DNA from: Polaromonas sp.
GTDB taxonomy: Bacteria > Pseudomonadota > Gammaproteobacteria > Burkholderiales > Burkholderiaceae_C
Direction: 5' to 3'
NCBI GenBank assembly: GCA_013298815.1
Contig: JAAFJF010000005.1
Span: 1 to 64,000 of the forward strand
DNA: 64,000 bases
Shown piece by piece: positions 9,380 to 18,973 of the stretch; the first letter of the stretch is position 1, and each line of letters begins with the position of its first letter. The notes beneath the pieces are model-generated. The model did no database searches, was not told where the DNA came from, and saw only the letters and a program-made list of their open reading frames with translations. The translations under genes and the position numbers were made by a program.

Positions 9380-10099
9380 CTAAAAATTCCGTGTCCGTAG
9401 CGCATGGATATCTAGCACCCGCAACCCCCCATATTCCACCTTGATCGTGCCTTGATCCGACAGGTTCGTCAGAGCTTCATTCACCCTTTGGCGTGATAAA
9501 CCGACCAAATAGGCGAGTTCTTGCTGGGTGATGCGCAAAACCTCACCCACGCCGGGGTAGAGCACAGGGTTGAAGAGGGCGGCTAGGCTGCGGGCGACGC
9601 GGATGTCGGGGTTGGTCATGCGGTCGATCTCGCGGGCGGCGATGAATTGGCCTAGGCGTTCGTTGAGTTGACTCATCACAAAGCGGTTGAAGCCGATGGA
9701 GTTGTCTAGCAACCATTCGAACGTGCCGACGGGCAACCCGGCGACTGTACTTTTGCGCAGCGCTTGGATGTTGTAGCGGTAGGGCTCGCGCTTCATCAAC
9801 GTGCCTTCGCCAAACCAACCGCCGGGTGGAACCCCAGTGAAGGTGATGGTTTGGCCCTGGGCGTTGTCGCTGCTCATTTTCAGCAAACCTTGCACCAAAC
9901 CAAACCAGTAGGTGACGGGTCTGCCAGTTCTACAGACATAGTCGCCTGGTTCAGCGTCGGTCACGTCGATATCGTTGATGGCTTTTTCCCGCTGCTTGAC
10001 GTCTAAAAAAGCGAGCCAAGGAATGCCAGCCAGCTCGTAATCTGTGGGATTGCGGCGGCGTTGGTGAAGGGTTAATTCTTGAGGGCTCTGGCGTGTCAT
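9380..10099 (-). CDS. Crp/Fnr-family transcriptional regulator
   Basis: A 239-residue regulator with an N-terminal cyclic-nucleotide-binding-type beta-roll (about 40-150) and a C-terminal winged helix with recognition segment QELAYLVGLSRQRVNEALTNL at about 193-213. There is no FNR-type N-terminal cysteine cluster, so it does not look like an oxygen-sensing Fe-S protein; the effector is unknown. It diverges from the acyl-CoA ligase/Liv operon, and a 7-4-7 palindrome lies between them (10155-10172). That makes it the natural candidate regulator of that operon. Confidence 0.88.
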   Translation of the reverse strand: MTRQSPQELTLHQRRRNPTDYELAGIPWLAFLDVKQREKAINDIDVTDAEPGDYVCRTGRPVTYWFGLVQGLLKMSSDNAQGQTITFTGVPPGGWFGEGTLMKREPYRYNIQALRKSTVAGLPVGTFEWLLDNSIGFNRFVMSQLNERLGQFIAAREIDRMTNPDIRVARSLAALFNPVLYPGVGEVLRITQQELAYLVGLSRQRVNEALTNLSDQGTIKVEYGGLRVLDIHALRTRNF

Positions 10100-10154
10100 G
10101 GGTTGTGTAAGTTAAGGACTAATCAGGGAAAGTCCTAGGCGAAGGAGGCTTCAA

Positions 10155-10172
10155 TTGTCGTCCAAACGACAA
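10155..10172. promoter_or_regulatory. Candidate operator between Crp/Fnr gene and ligase/liv operon
   Basis: TTGTCGTCCAAACGACAA is a perfect inverted repeat (7-bp arms, 4-bp spacer) in the 137-bp divergent intergenic region. The spacing and symmetry suit a dimeric winged-helix regulator. Binding by the adjacent Crp/Fnr protein is inferred, not shown. Confidence 0.55.
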
Positions 10173-10236
10173 CATAACGTCAAATAGTATCCTAATATCT
10201 AAACTATCAAAGCACAGCTATTTTGGAACTATTGAG

Positions 10237-12183
10237 ATGCAGACCACATTTGCCCGATTATTGTTAAAGCACGCAGCTGAGCGTCCTCGAAGCGCAGCCA
10301 TGCGTGAAAAGGAGTATGGGATTTGGCAGGCGCTGACTTGGTCAGATATGGCAACCATGGTGGAGCACTTAGCTTGCGGTTTGTTTGAGGCGGGGCTGAA
10401 GCGTGGGGACCACATGATCGTGGTGGGTGCAAATCGCCCCCGTTTGTATGCCACGATGTTGGCTGTGCAAGCGCTGGGCGCGGTGCCAATTCCTTTGTAT
10501 CAAGATGCTGCTGCGCTGGAATGCGTATTTCCCATCAACAATGCTGATGTCAAGTTTGCGTTTGCCGAAGACCAAGAGCAAGTTGATAAGTTGTTAGAGA
10601 TTCGCTCGCAATGCCCTCAACTCACGCATATTTATTTTGATGACCCACGCGGTTTGCGTAAATACGACGAGCCAGGCCTGAGTAGTTTGGAAACTTTGCT
10701 TGAGGGTGGCAAAGCGTTTGCAATCAAGCAAACTGGGTTTTTCAAGGCAGAAGTCGAAAAGGCGCAGCCTGAAGATGTGGCGGCGATGTTTTTCACATCT
10801 GGTACGACAGGTAACCCCAAAGGCGTGGTGCATACGCATAACAGTTTGCTCAATGCCGCTGAATCTGGCGCAACTTTTGACAAATTGACCAGTGCAGAAG
10901 AAGTTTTAGCTTACTTGCCGCCAGCGTGGATTGGACAAAACATATTTAGCTACGCGCAGTGGTTGGCATGTGGTTACGTGGTGAACTGTCCCGAGTCAGC
11001 AGCAACAACGACGATTGATTTGAAAGAAGTTGGGCCCACTTACTATTTTGCACCGCCGCGCGTATTTGAAGGACTGCTTACCAGCGTGATGATTCGCATG
11101 GAGGACGCCGGAACTTTCAAGCGCAAGATGTTCAGCTACTTTATGGACGTCGCAAAAAAAGTCGGCCCTGCGAAGACGGATGGCACATCTGTTGGTATGG
11201 TCGATAGTTTGAAATATGCATTGGGTAATTGGATGGTTTACGGTCCGCTGCGCAACAACCTAGGCATGAGCCGCGTGCGCGTAGCTTACACGGCGGGTGA
11301 GGCGATAGGACCTGACTTGTTCACTTTTTATCGCTCCATCGGTATCAATTTGAAGCAGTTGTACGGCTCGACCGAAACCGCAGTATTTGTGTGCCAACAG
11401 CCAGACAACCAAGCCCGTGCTGACACCGTGGGCATTCCTTGCAACGGTGTCGAAATAAAAGTGGCGGACAACGGCGAGGTTTTGGTGAAATCCCCTGGCT
11501 TATTCAAAGAATACTACAAAAACAAAGTGGCTACCGATGAGGTGTTGACCGATGGTGGCTGGTATCACACCAGCGACGCGGGCTTTTTAGATGCACATGG
11601 TCACTTGAAAATCATTGACCGTGTGAAAGACGTAGGCCGTATCAAAGGTGGCGCTTTTGATGGCGCGATGTTTGCTCCCAAGTATGTAGAAAACAAGCTC
11701 AAATTTTTCCAACACATCAAAGAGGTTGTTGCCTATGGCGATGGTCGTGAAAAAGTTTGCGTCATGATCAATGTCGATTTTGATGCCGTGGGCAATTGGG
11801 CGGAGCGTCGCAACTTGTCCTATGCCGGCTACACTGATTTGGCACAAAAGCCAGAGGTTTACCAACTCATCAAAGAATGCGTTGAGAAAGTAAATGTTGA
11901 TTTGAGCTCAGACACCATGCTGGCCGGTAGTCAGGTCAGCCGTTTCCTGATTTTGCATAAAGAACTCGATGCGGATGATGGCGAGTTAACCCGTACGAAT
12001 AAAGTCAGACGCGGCTTTATCGCAGATAAATATTCGGCATTGGTGGATGGCTTGTACGCTGGTAAAACCGAGCAGTTCATCGAAACCGTTGTGAAATTTG
12101 AAGATGGCCGCTCGGGCAGCGTCAGCGCGACTTTGAAGCTATCAAACGCCACGATATATGCACCCGTCAAGGCTGCGGCATAA
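10237..12183 (+). CDS. AMP-binding acyl-CoA ligase (long-chain/aryl acid type)
   Basis: ATP-dependent activation of a carboxylic acid to its CoA thioester; 648 residues. The P-loop-like motif TSGTTGNPKG is at residues 187-196, YGSTET near 369, and GWYHTSDAGFLD and a KDVGRIKGG hinge follow. It is the first gene of an operon continuing into LivG, LivH, LivM, a binding protein, LivF and a PaaK-like ligase. The imported substrate is therefore probably a carboxylic acid activated at once in the cytoplasm. Specificity cannot be read from the sequence. Confidence 0.88.
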   Translation: MQTTFARLLLKHAAERPRSAAMREKEYGIWQALTWSDMATMVEHLACGLFEAGLKRGDHMIVVGANRPRLYATMLAVQALGAVPIPLYQDAAALECVFPINNADVKFAFAEDQEQVDKLLEIRSQCPQLTHIYFDDPRGLRKYDEPGLSSLETLLEGGKAFAIKQTGFFKAEVEKAQPEDVAAMFFTSGTTGNPKGVVHTHNSLLNAAESGATFDKLTSAEEVLAYLPPAWIGQNIFSYAQWLACGYVVNCPESAATTTIDLKEVGPTYYFAPPRVFEGLLTSVMIRMEDAGTFKRKMFSYFMDVAKKVGPAKTDGTSVGMVDSLKYALGNWMVYGPLRNNLGMSRVRVAYTAGEAIGPDLFTFYRSIGINLKQLYGSTETAVFVCQQPDNQARADTVGIPCNGVEIKVADNGEVLVKSPGLFKEYYKNKVATDEVLTDGGWYHTSDAGFLDAHGHLKIIDRVKDVGRIKGGAFDGAMFAPKYVENKLKFFQHIKEVVAYGDGREKVCVMINVDFDAVGNWAERRNLSYAGYTDLAQKPEVYQLIKECVEKVNVDLSSDTMLAGSQVSRFLILHKELDADDGELTRTNKVRRGFIADKYSALVDGLYAGKTEQFIETVVKFEDGRSGSVSATLKLSNATIYAPVKAAA

Positions 12184-12198
12184 AAATTAAATAAGAAT

Positions 12199-12984
12199 AT
12201 GGCAACTAAAAAAATTGGGGAAGTAATCCTCGAAGTTAAAAATATCAGCCTTGCGTTTGGCGGCGTCAAGGCCTTGAGCGACATATCGTTCGATGTGCGT
12301 GAGCACGAAGTCCGTGCCATTATTGGTCCCAACGGCGCAGGAAAAAGCTCTATGCTCAATTGCATCAATGGCGTCTACACACCACAGCAAGGCAGTATCA
12401 GTTTCAAAGGCCAAACCTTTAGCCACATGGATAGCCACCAAGTCGCAACTATGGGCATCGCACGCACGTTTCAAAATTTGGCTTTGTTCAAGGGCATGAG
12501 TGTGATTGACAACATCATGTCCGGTCGCAACCTGCGCATCAAAAGCAATATTTTCTTGCAAGCCTTGCGCATTGGCCCAGCGGAGCGAGAAGAGGTTCGT
12601 CATCGCGAGTATGTCGAGCACATCATCGACTTTTTGGAAATCCAAGCCTACCGCAAAACACCCGTTGGTCAATTGCCTTACGGCCTACAAAAGCGCGTTG
12701 ACTTGGGTCGTGCGTTGGCTATGGAGCCGCAAGTATTGTTGCTGGATGAACCCATGGCTGGTATGAACTTGGAAGAAAAACAAGACATGTGCCGCTTTGT
12801 GCTGGATATCAATGACGAATACGGCACAACCGTAGTGTTGATTGAGCACGACATGGGTGTGGTGATGGATATTTCTGACCGTGTGGTGGTGCTTGACTAC
12901 GGTAAAAAAATTGGTGATGGCACGCCCGACGAGGTGCGCAATAACCCAGAGGTGATCAGCGCTTACCTCGGTACATCACATTAG
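12199..12984 (+). CDS. ABC transporter ATP-binding protein, LivG type
   Basis: Nucleotide-binding subunit of a branched-chain-amino-acid-type (HAAT) importer; 261 residues. Walker A GPNGAGKS is at residues 43-50, the signature-like LPYGLQKRVDLGRALA and Walker B VLLLDEP follow, then the IEHDMGVVM switch region. It starts 15 bp after the ligase stop. With the ligase partner, the cargo is more likely an organic acid than an amino acid. Confidence 0.9.
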   Translation: MATKKIGEVILEVKNISLAFGGVKALSDISFDVREHEVRAIIGPNGAGKSSMLNCINGVYTPQQGSISFKGQTFSHMDSHQVATMGIARTFQNLALFKGMSVIDNIMSGRNLRIKSNIFLQALRIGPAEREEVRHREYVEHIIDFLEIQAYRKTPVGQLPYGLQKRVDLGRALAMEPQVLLLDEPMAGMNLEEKQDMCRFVLDINDEYGTTVVLIEHDMGVVMDISDRVVVLDYGKKIGDGTPDEVRNNPEVISAYLGTSH

Positions 12985-12992
12985 ATATATGA

Positions 12993-13063
12993 CCCCCACG
13001 CTTGTCACTTCGTGTAATTCGCGGCCCCCCGAGGGGGCCGCAGTTGCCTTTGGGCGGCCAGGC
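12993..13063 (+). repeat. Interspersed palindromic repeat (CCCCCACGCTT family)
   Basis: Begins CCCCCACGCTTGTCACTTCG and contains the palindrome GGCCCCCCGAGGGGGCC, then TTGGGCGGCC. It lies in the gap between livG and livH. A related copy sits inside the biotin carboxylase gene at 43803-43882. A GC-rich hairpin inside the operon may affect read-through or mRNA decay (inference). Confidence 0.75.
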
Positions 13064-13086
13064 GTCAACTGAACAGGATAAAAATT

Positions 13087-14016
13087 ATGGCATTTTTTTT
13101 AGAAACATTATTGGGCGGCCTGATGGCTGGCATGCTGTACTCTTTGGTCGCACTGGGCTTTGTGTTGATTTTCAAAGCGTCAGGCGTGTTTAACTTTGCG
13201 CAAGGTGCGATGGTGCTATTTGCGGCTTTAGCGATGGCGCGCTTTGCAACTTGGATACCCTTGTGGACTGGTATTGAGAGCCCTGTCTTTGCAAATGTTG
13301 CCGCATTTGTTATAGCAAGTTTCATTATGTTGATAGTGGCTTGGGCGATCGAAAAATTTGCATTACGGCATTTGGTCAATCAAGAGGGCACCACACTGTT
13401 GATGGCTACGTTAGGCATTAGCTACTTCTTAGATGGCTTGGGGCAAACGATTTTCGGCAGTGATATTTACAAAATCGACATTGGCATGCCTAAAGAGCCC
13501 ATCATGGCGTTCGAGAGCGCTTTTGAGGGCGGCATATTAATCAACAAAGAAGATTTATACGCTGCCTTGATTGCCGCTGTGCTCGTCGGTGCATTGAGTA
13601 TGTTTTTCCAAAAAACAGCAACAGGTCGTGCTCTTCGCGCTGTGGCGGATGACCATCAGGCTGCACAAAGTATTGGCATCCCGTTAAACCGTATTTGGGT
13701 AATTGTTTGGTTTGTGGCGGGTATCGTGGCTTTGGTGGCAGGCATGATTTGGGGCTCTAAATTAGGCGTGCAATTCTCGCTGACTACGGTTGCCTTACGC
13801 GCTTTGCCAGTTGTCATTTTGGGTGGTTTGACTTCCGTGCCTGGTGCAATCATTGGTGGTTTGATTATTGGTGTAGGTGAAAAATTATCTGAGGTTTTCC
13901 TTGGCCCTTATGTGGGTGGAGGTATTGAGATCTGGTTTGCATACGTGCTGGCCTTGGTCTTTTTACTGTTTCGTCCGCAGGGTTTATTTGGCGAAAAAAT
14001 CATCGACCGTGTTTAA
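13087..14016 (+). CDS. ABC transporter permease, LivH type
   Basis: Inner-membrane permease of the HAAT family, 309 residues, with about eight hydrophobic segments. The typical N-terminal GLMAGMLYSLVALGFVLIFK and the conserved GRALRAVADDHQAAQSIGI cytoplasmic loop are present. It pairs with the following LivM-type subunit. The gap before it (102 bp) holds the palindromic repeat, but the order ligase-G-H-M argues for one transcript. Confidence 0.92.
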   Translation: MAFFLETLLGGLMAGMLYSLVALGFVLIFKASGVFNFAQGAMVLFAALAMARFATWIPLWTGIESPVFANVAAFVIASFIMLIVAWAIEKFALRHLVNQEGTTLLMATLGISYFLDGLGQTIFGSDIYKIDIGMPKEPIMAFESAFEGGILINKEDLYAALIAAVLVGALSMFFQKTATGRALRAVADDHQAAQSIGIPLNRIWVIVWFVAGIVALVAGMIWGSKLGVQFSLTTVALRALPVVILGGLTSVPGAIIGGLIIGVGEKLSEVFLGPYVGGGIEIWFAYVLALVFLLFRPQGLFGEKIIDRV

Positions 14017-14078
14017 GCGTTCAGATCCAACCATCACAAAATTGTCTTTGCTTACTCATACTATAAGTAGTTAAAAAA

Positions 14079-15155
14079 ATGTTTTACAGAGAAAACGGTC
14101 AATTCAAGACCAATTACCGCGCTGATCAGCAAATTTTCCCGATTGCACAAGACCGCTGGGCGGTGCTTGCGCTCATGGCATTTGCGTTTGTGGCTGTGCC
14201 ATTGCTTGGCAGTGACTACATGTTTAGAGCAATTTTTATTCCATTTTTGATCATGGCGTTAGCCGCGTTGGGCGTCAATATTTTGGTCGGATACTGTGGT
14301 CAGATTTCCTTGGGCTCAGGTGCGTTCATGGCAGTGGGTGCCTACGCTGCGTTTAATTTCTTTGTGCGTGTTCCTAATATGCCTCTGATTCCAGCTTTGA
14401 TTTTAGGTGGGTTATGTTCCACCGCCTTTGGTATTTTGTTTGGTTTGCCAAGTTTGCGCGTTAAAGGCTTGTATTTGGCGGTGGCAACTTTGGCCGCTCA
14501 ATTTTTCAGTGACTGGATGTTTTTACGTATCAAGTGGTTTACCAATGATTCGCCTTCGGGCTCAGTCTCAGTGTCTGGCCTGCAAGTGTTTGGCTTCCAA
14601 ATTGAAAGCCCAATTTCTAAATACTTGTTTTGTTTAGCTATTTTGACGGTGCTGGGTTTAATGGCAAAAAACTTGGTGCGTAGCGCAATTGGCCGGGAGT
14701 GGATGGCGATTCGTGACATGGATGTGGCAGCCGCCGTTATTGGCATTCGTCCGATGTATGCCAAACTTAGCGCATTCGCTGTTAGCTCGTTCATCATCGG
14801 TGTTGCGGGAGCCTTATGGGGCTTTGTGTATTTAGGTGCTTGGGAGCCGGCTGCATTTTCAGTGGATATGTCGTTTCGGCTGTTGTTCATGGTCATCATC
14901 GGTGGCATGGGTTCCATCATGGGCAGCTTTTTTGGTGCTGCATTTATCGTTTTGCTGCCGATATTTTTGAATCAATTTTTGCCTTTATTGGGCAGCTTGT
15001 TCGGCATTAATGTGTCGACGGCAGCCGCATCGCATGCCGAGCTGATGATTTTTGGTGCGCTGATTGTGTGGTTTTTGATTGTTGAGCCACATGGTTTGGC
15101 AAAGTTGTGGGCTGTTGGTAAACAAAAATTGCGTTTGTGGCCCTTCCCGCATTGA
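14079..15155 (+). CDS. ABC transporter permease, LivM type
   Basis: Second permease subunit, 358 residues, with many transmembrane segments and the LivM hallmarks GYCGQISLGSGAFMAVGAY (about residue 69) and GREWMAIRDMDVAAAVIG. The final KLWAVGKQKLRLWPF tail is cytoplasmic. Heterodimerises with LivH by family analogy. Confidence 0.92.
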   Translation: MFYRENGQFKTNYRADQQIFPIAQDRWAVLALMAFAFVAVPLLGSDYMFRAIFIPFLIMALAALGVNILVGYCGQISLGSGAFMAVGAYAAFNFFVRVPNMPLIPALILGGLCSTAFGILFGLPSLRVKGLYLAVATLAAQFFSDWMFLRIKWFTNDSPSGSVSVSGLQVFGFQIESPISKYLFCLAILTVLGLMAKNLVRSAIGREWMAIRDMDVAAAVIGIRPMYAKLSAFAVSSFIIGVAGALWGFVYLGAWEPAAFSVDMSFRLLFMVIIGGMGSIMGSFFGAAFIVLLPIFLNQFLPLLGSLFGINVSTAAASHAELMIFGALIVWFLIVEPHGLAKLWAVGKQKLRLWPFPH

Positions 15156-15264
15156 ACACTTTTCAATTAATAACCTGATAGCGGGTATGTACTGATTTCG
15201 TTCTTGTTTTTTCGTTCGTTAACTATAAGCACGTTTGTGCTATTACATTTGGAGATTTTAAAAA

Positions 15265-16581
15265 ATGAAACTTCGTAGCCTTGCACTCGCTGCCACTTTG
15301 GTTGCTGTTGGTGCCACAGCCTTCGCTCAGGCCAAAGAGCAATTCTTCCCTGTGCTGTCATACCGCACGGGTGCTTATGCGCCTAACGGGGTACCTTTTG
15401 CAAACGGTTACGTTGACTATTTGAAGTTGGTCAATGCACGTGGCGGCATCAACAAAGTCATGGTGTCGTTTGAAGAGTGCGAAACCGGCTATGACACAGC
15501 GCGTAGCGTCGAATGCTATGAACGCCTCAAAGGCAAAAACGGCGGTGCCACAGTGTTCCAACCTTTGTCAACTGGTGCTACTTTTGCGTTGACCGAAAAA
15601 GCACCTACAGACAAGATTCCGTTGATCACGGCGGGCTATGGCCGAAGCGAAAGTCAAGACGGCACCGTGTTCAAGTGGAACTTCCCTTTGGCGGGCACCT
15701 ATTGGCTCGCGGCTGATGCCTTGGTGCAGCATATCGGGAAAAAAGAAGGCGGTTTAGACAAACTCAAAGGTAAGAAAATTGCTTTGGTTTACCACGACAG
15801 TCCCTACGGCAAAGAGCCAATCGCTTTGCTGCAAGAGCGAAGCCGTCAGCTAGGCTTTGAATTGCAATTGCTACCTGTAACCGCGCCCGGTGTTGAGCAA
15901 AAAGCGACATGGTTGCAAGTGCGCCAATCTAAACCTGATTTCACCTTGCTGTGGGGTTGGGGTGTGATGAATTCAACTGCGCTCAAAGAAGCGCAAGCTA
16001 CTGGCTATCCGCGCGAAAAAATGTACGGCGTGTGGTGGTCAGGTGCTGAGCCAGACGTGAAGGACGTGGGCGAAGGCGCTAAAGGCTACAACGCGGTGAC
16101 CATGCAGCACGGCGCCGAGCCAAACTCCAAGGTTGTGAAAGACATCTTGGCGATGGTGCATGACAAAGGGGCAGGTACTGGTCCTAAAGATGAAGTGGGA
16201 CAAGTGCTTTACATGCGCGGTGCGATGAGTGCGATGATGGCGGTTGAAGGCGTTCGTTCTGCGCAAGAGCGTTTCGGTAAAGGTAAAGTCATGTCCGGCG
16301 AGCAAGTGCGCTGGGGATTGGAGAACTTGAACTTGACGCAAGCCAAGCTAGATGGCGTCGGCTTTGCAGGCGTGATGCGTCCTATCAGTACATCATGCGC
16401 TGACCACATGGGTTCAAACTGGGCGCGTGTGCATACATGGGATGGCAAGAAGTGGGGCTTTTCTTCAGACTGGTTGCAAGCGGATGAGCAAATCTTGAAG
16501 CCTTTGGTGAAAGCAACAGCAGCCAAGTACGCAGCAGACAAGAAATTGACGCCACGTACACCAGCTGATTGCCAGTCTTAA
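15265..16581 (+). CDS. ABC transporter substrate-binding protein, HAAT family
   Basis: Periplasmic binding protein of 438 residues with a signal peptide cleaved after about residue 21 (ATAFAQ). It is longer than LivJ/LivK (about 370) and has the GAYAPNGVPFANGYVDYLKL ligand-region style of binding proteins linked to aromatic or fatty acid catabolic operons. A TTTGGAG ribosome binding site lies upstream of the ATG, and a small AGCAC/GTGCT stem at 15228-15241 precedes it. A stable hairpin follows the stop (16594-16623). Confidence 0.88.
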   Translation: MKLRSLALAATLVAVGATAFAQAKEQFFPVLSYRTGAYAPNGVPFANGYVDYLKLVNARGGINKVMVSFEECETGYDTARSVECYERLKGKNGGATVFQPLSTGATFALTEKAPTDKIPLITAGYGRSESQDGTVFKWNFPLAGTYWLAADALVQHIGKKEGGLDKLKGKKIALVYHDSPYGKEPIALLQERSRQLGFELQLLPVTAPGVEQKATWLQVRQSKPDFTLLWGWGVMNSTALKEAQATGYPREKMYGVWWSGAEPDVKDVGEGAKGYNAVTMQHGAEPNSKVVKDILAMVHDKGAGTGPKDEVGQVLYMRGAMSAMMAVEGVRSAQERFGKGKVMSGEQVRWGLENLNLTQAKLDGVGFAGVMRPISTSCADHMGSNWARVHTWDGKKWGFSSDWLQADEQILKPLVKATAAKYAADKKLTPRTPADCQS

Positions 16582-16593
16582 CTGACTTTTACT

Positions 16594-16623
16594 TGGCTGG
16601 CGAACATTACGGTTTGCCAGCCA
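16594..16623 (+). promoter_or_regulatory. Intra-operon hairpin after the binding-protein gene
   Basis: TGGCTGGC and GCCAGCCA form a perfect 8-bp stem around 14 nt, 13 bp after the stop codon and with no T run. The position suggests an mRNA-stabilising or partial-termination element that raises binding-protein levels over the downstream LivF, as is known for other binding-protein operons. Function is inferred. Confidence 0.45.
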
Positions 16624-16703
16624 GCAAATGCCAGCGCTTTAATTTATATTAATTTGAAATCAGAGCGCTTTCGTTTGGTTTGAAAATTTTCACGCATGAC
16701 ACT

Positions 16704-17549
16704 ATGACAACACCCCAAACATCAACGCCCTTAGCGACAACGGCTGAGCCCAATATCGTTTTAAACGTGAACGGTATCGAAGTTATTTACAACCACGTTA
16801 TCTTGGTTCTCAAAGGCGTTTCCCTGCACGTGCCTGAAGGCAAGATCGTCGCTATTTTGGGTGGCAATGGTGCCGGCAAAACAACCACTTTGCGTGCTGT
16901 CTCAAATTTGCTTCAGGGTGAACGTGGTGCAGTGACCAAAGGCACGATTGAACTTCGCGGCGAGCGTATCGAAAACTTAAGTCCGGCAGATTTGGTGAAA
17001 CGTGGCGTGGTTCAAGTCATGGAAGGGCGACATTGCTTTGCACATCTGACGATCGAAGAAAACTTGCTCACAGGTGGCTATACCCGTAAAAGCAAAGGCG
17101 AGGTTGAGGCTAATTTGGAGAAGGTGTATAACTATTTTCCACGTCTTAAGACGCGCCGCACCAGCCAAGCTGCTTATACCTCTGGCGGCGAGCAGCAAAT
17201 GTGCGCCATCGGTCGTGCACTGATGGCCAACCCCAATATGGTGTTGCTGGATGAACCCTCTATGGGCCTAGCACCGCAAATTGTGGAAGAAGTTTTTGAG
17301 ATTGTCAAAGACCTCAACCAACGCGAAAAAGTAACTTTTTTGTTGGCAGAACAAAACACCAACATGGCCTTGAAGTATGCGGATTATGGTTACATCATGG
17401 AAAGCGGGCGCGTTGTGATGGACGGCAAAGCAAGTGACCTTGCCAATAATGAAGACGTGAAAGAGTTTTATTTGGGTGTGGGCGGTGGCGAGCGTAAGTC
17501 GTTCAAAGACGGCAAGAGCTATAAGCGTAGAAAGCGTTGGTTAGCATGA
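16704..17549 (+). CDS. ABC transporter ATP-binding protein, LivF type
   Basis: Second ATPase of the first Liv transporter. Walker A GGNGAGKTTT, signature SGGEQQMCAIGRALMANP, Walker B VLLDEPSMGLAP and the LAEQNTNMALKYADYGYIME region are typical of LivF. I prefer the ATG at 16704 (MTTPQTS); an upstream in-frame ATG at 16680 would add eight residues. The C-terminus is basic (KSYKRRKRWLA). The stop overlaps the next start as ATGA. Confidence 0.9.
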   Translation: MTTPQTSTPLATTAEPNIVLNVNGIEVIYNHVILVLKGVSLHVPEGKIVAILGGNGAGKTTTLRAVSNLLQGERGAVTKGTIELRGERIENLSPADLVKRGVVQVMEGRHCFAHLTIEENLLTGGYTRKSKGEVEANLEKVYNYFPRLKTRRTSQAAYTSGGEQQMCAIGRALMANPNMVLLDEPSMGLAPQIVEEVFEIVKDLNQREKVTFLLAEQNTNMALKYADYGYIMESGRVVMDGKASDLANNEDVKEFYLGVGGGERKSFKDGKSYKRRKRWLA

Positions 17550-18823
17550 GCGATTTTTACAGCATGCTCATCGCAGCAGAAAAACGACCACACGCCGACC
17601 GTGAACGTGTTCAACTTCAAGCCTTGTCGCCTCAAATTAATCACGCGCAGCAAAAAAGCGTCGCATTCGCCGAAATACTAGCTGGCGTAGACGCCGCTGT
17701 GGTGACCAGCCGAGCTGCTTTGGCAAGTTTGCCCGTGACACGTAAAACTGAGTTGCTCGATCGACAAAAAGCCGCTCGTGAAGTTTCTGGCAGCAGAGAC
17801 GCTGTTTTTGGTGGTTTCAGCAGTGTTGGTTTTGGCGCGAATATGCCTCGCGTGTTTGCCAGCCCAGGTACGATTTATGAGCCCGAAGGCAAGCAATTGG
17901 ATTACTGGCGCTCGGCTAGAGCATTGGCTGCTGCTGGGTTTAAAGCTGGCGAGTTGATTCATAACTGCTTTAGCTACCATTTCACGCCTGCTGGCGCGAT
18001 GATGGAATCAGGCGCACATGCTCTGGGCTGCACAGTTTTTCCGGCGGGAACGGGGCAAACCGAGCAACAAGTGCAAGCCATGGCAGAGCTCAAACCGGCT
18101 GGTTATGTTGGCACACCCAGTTTTCTCAAAATTATTTTAGAAAAAGCCGCTGAAATGGGTGTTGCGCTTCCCAGCGTGACCAAAGCCTTGGTTTCTGGTG
18201 AAGCTTGTCCGCCCAGTTTGCGCGATTGGTTTGCCGAGCGTGGCGTCACCGCTTATCAATGCTACGCCACTGCAGACTTAGGTTTGATTGCTTACGAAAC
18301 CAGCGCCCGCGAAGGCTTGGTGATCGACGAGGGCGTGATTGTCGAAATCGTTACCCCTGGTACGGGTGACCCCGTAGCTGAGGGCGAGGTTGGCGAATTG
18401 GTGGTCACCACCTTCAATACAGATTACCCCTTGATTCGCTTTGGAACGGGTGATTTATCTGCCGTTTTGCCAGGCAATTGCCCAACGGGACGCACCAATA
18501 CCCGCATCAAAGGCTGGATGGGCAGAGCTGATCAAACTACCAAGATTCGCGGCATGTTTGTACACCCTAGCCAAGTAGCTTCAATTGCCAAGCGTTTTCC
18601 TGACGTAGTCAAAGCCAGATTGGTGGTTAGCGGAGAAATGGCAAATGACCAAATGACCTTGCATGTGGAAACTACTAAACAAGCTGAAACTACAGAATTG
18701 CATGAAAAAATCAGTGACGCTATTCGAGACGTCACCAAGTTGCGTGGTAACGTCGCATTTTTTGCACCTGGGAGTTTGCCAAACGATGGTCGGGTCATCG
18801 AAGATGCACGTAGTTATACCTAA
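17546..18823 (+). CDS. Phenylacetate-CoA ligase-like AMP-binding protein (PaaK family)
   Basis: Adenylate-forming enzyme of about 425 residues, the size of PaaK. It has a PaaK-like EPEGKQLDYWRSARALAAAG segment, CYATADLGLIAYET in place of the ligase A5 motif, and TRIKGWMGRADQTTKIRGMFV near the hinge, which is the PaaK signature. The ATG at 17546 overlaps the livF stop; a TTG nine bases upstream is also open. The operon therefore has an acyl-CoA ligase at each end, perhaps for different substrates. The aromatic preference is inferred from the family. Confidence 0.85.
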   Translation: MSDFYSMLIAAEKRPHADRERVQLQALSPQINHAQQKSVAFAEILAGVDAAVVTSRAALASLPVTRKTELLDRQKAAREVSGSRDAVFGGFSSVGFGANMPRVFASPGTIYEPEGKQLDYWRSARALAAAGFKAGELIHNCFSYHFTPAGAMMESGAHALGCTVFPAGTGQTEQQVQAMAELKPAGYVGTPSFLKIILEKAAEMGVALPSVTKALVSGEACPPSLRDWFAERGVTAYQCYATADLGLIAYETSAREGLVIDEGVIVEIVTPGTGDPVAEGEVGELVVTTFNTDYPLIRFGTGDLSAVLPGNCPTGRTNTRIKGWMGRADQTTKIRGMFVHPSQVASIAKRFPDVVKARLVVSGEMANDQMTLHVETTKQAETTELHEKISDAIRDVTKLRGNVAFFAPGSLPNDGRVIEDARSYT

Positions 18824-18973
18824 ATACGCGTAAAGTTACTGTAAGCATTAAAATAATGGGTTGCACTAGGGTTAGTGCTAGCCACAAAAGCTACTCTTGC
18901 CCGTTATGGTACTGGCTCGGTGCTTTTACCTAATGCATTGACTTTTAATTTATATTCATATTTAGGAAATTTG

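Noticed and set aside
18875-18973. N-terminal extension of the first Bug-type gene
   Set aside because: The extra residues precede a complete signal peptide starting at 18974 and show no conserved pattern, so the downstream ATG was chosen.
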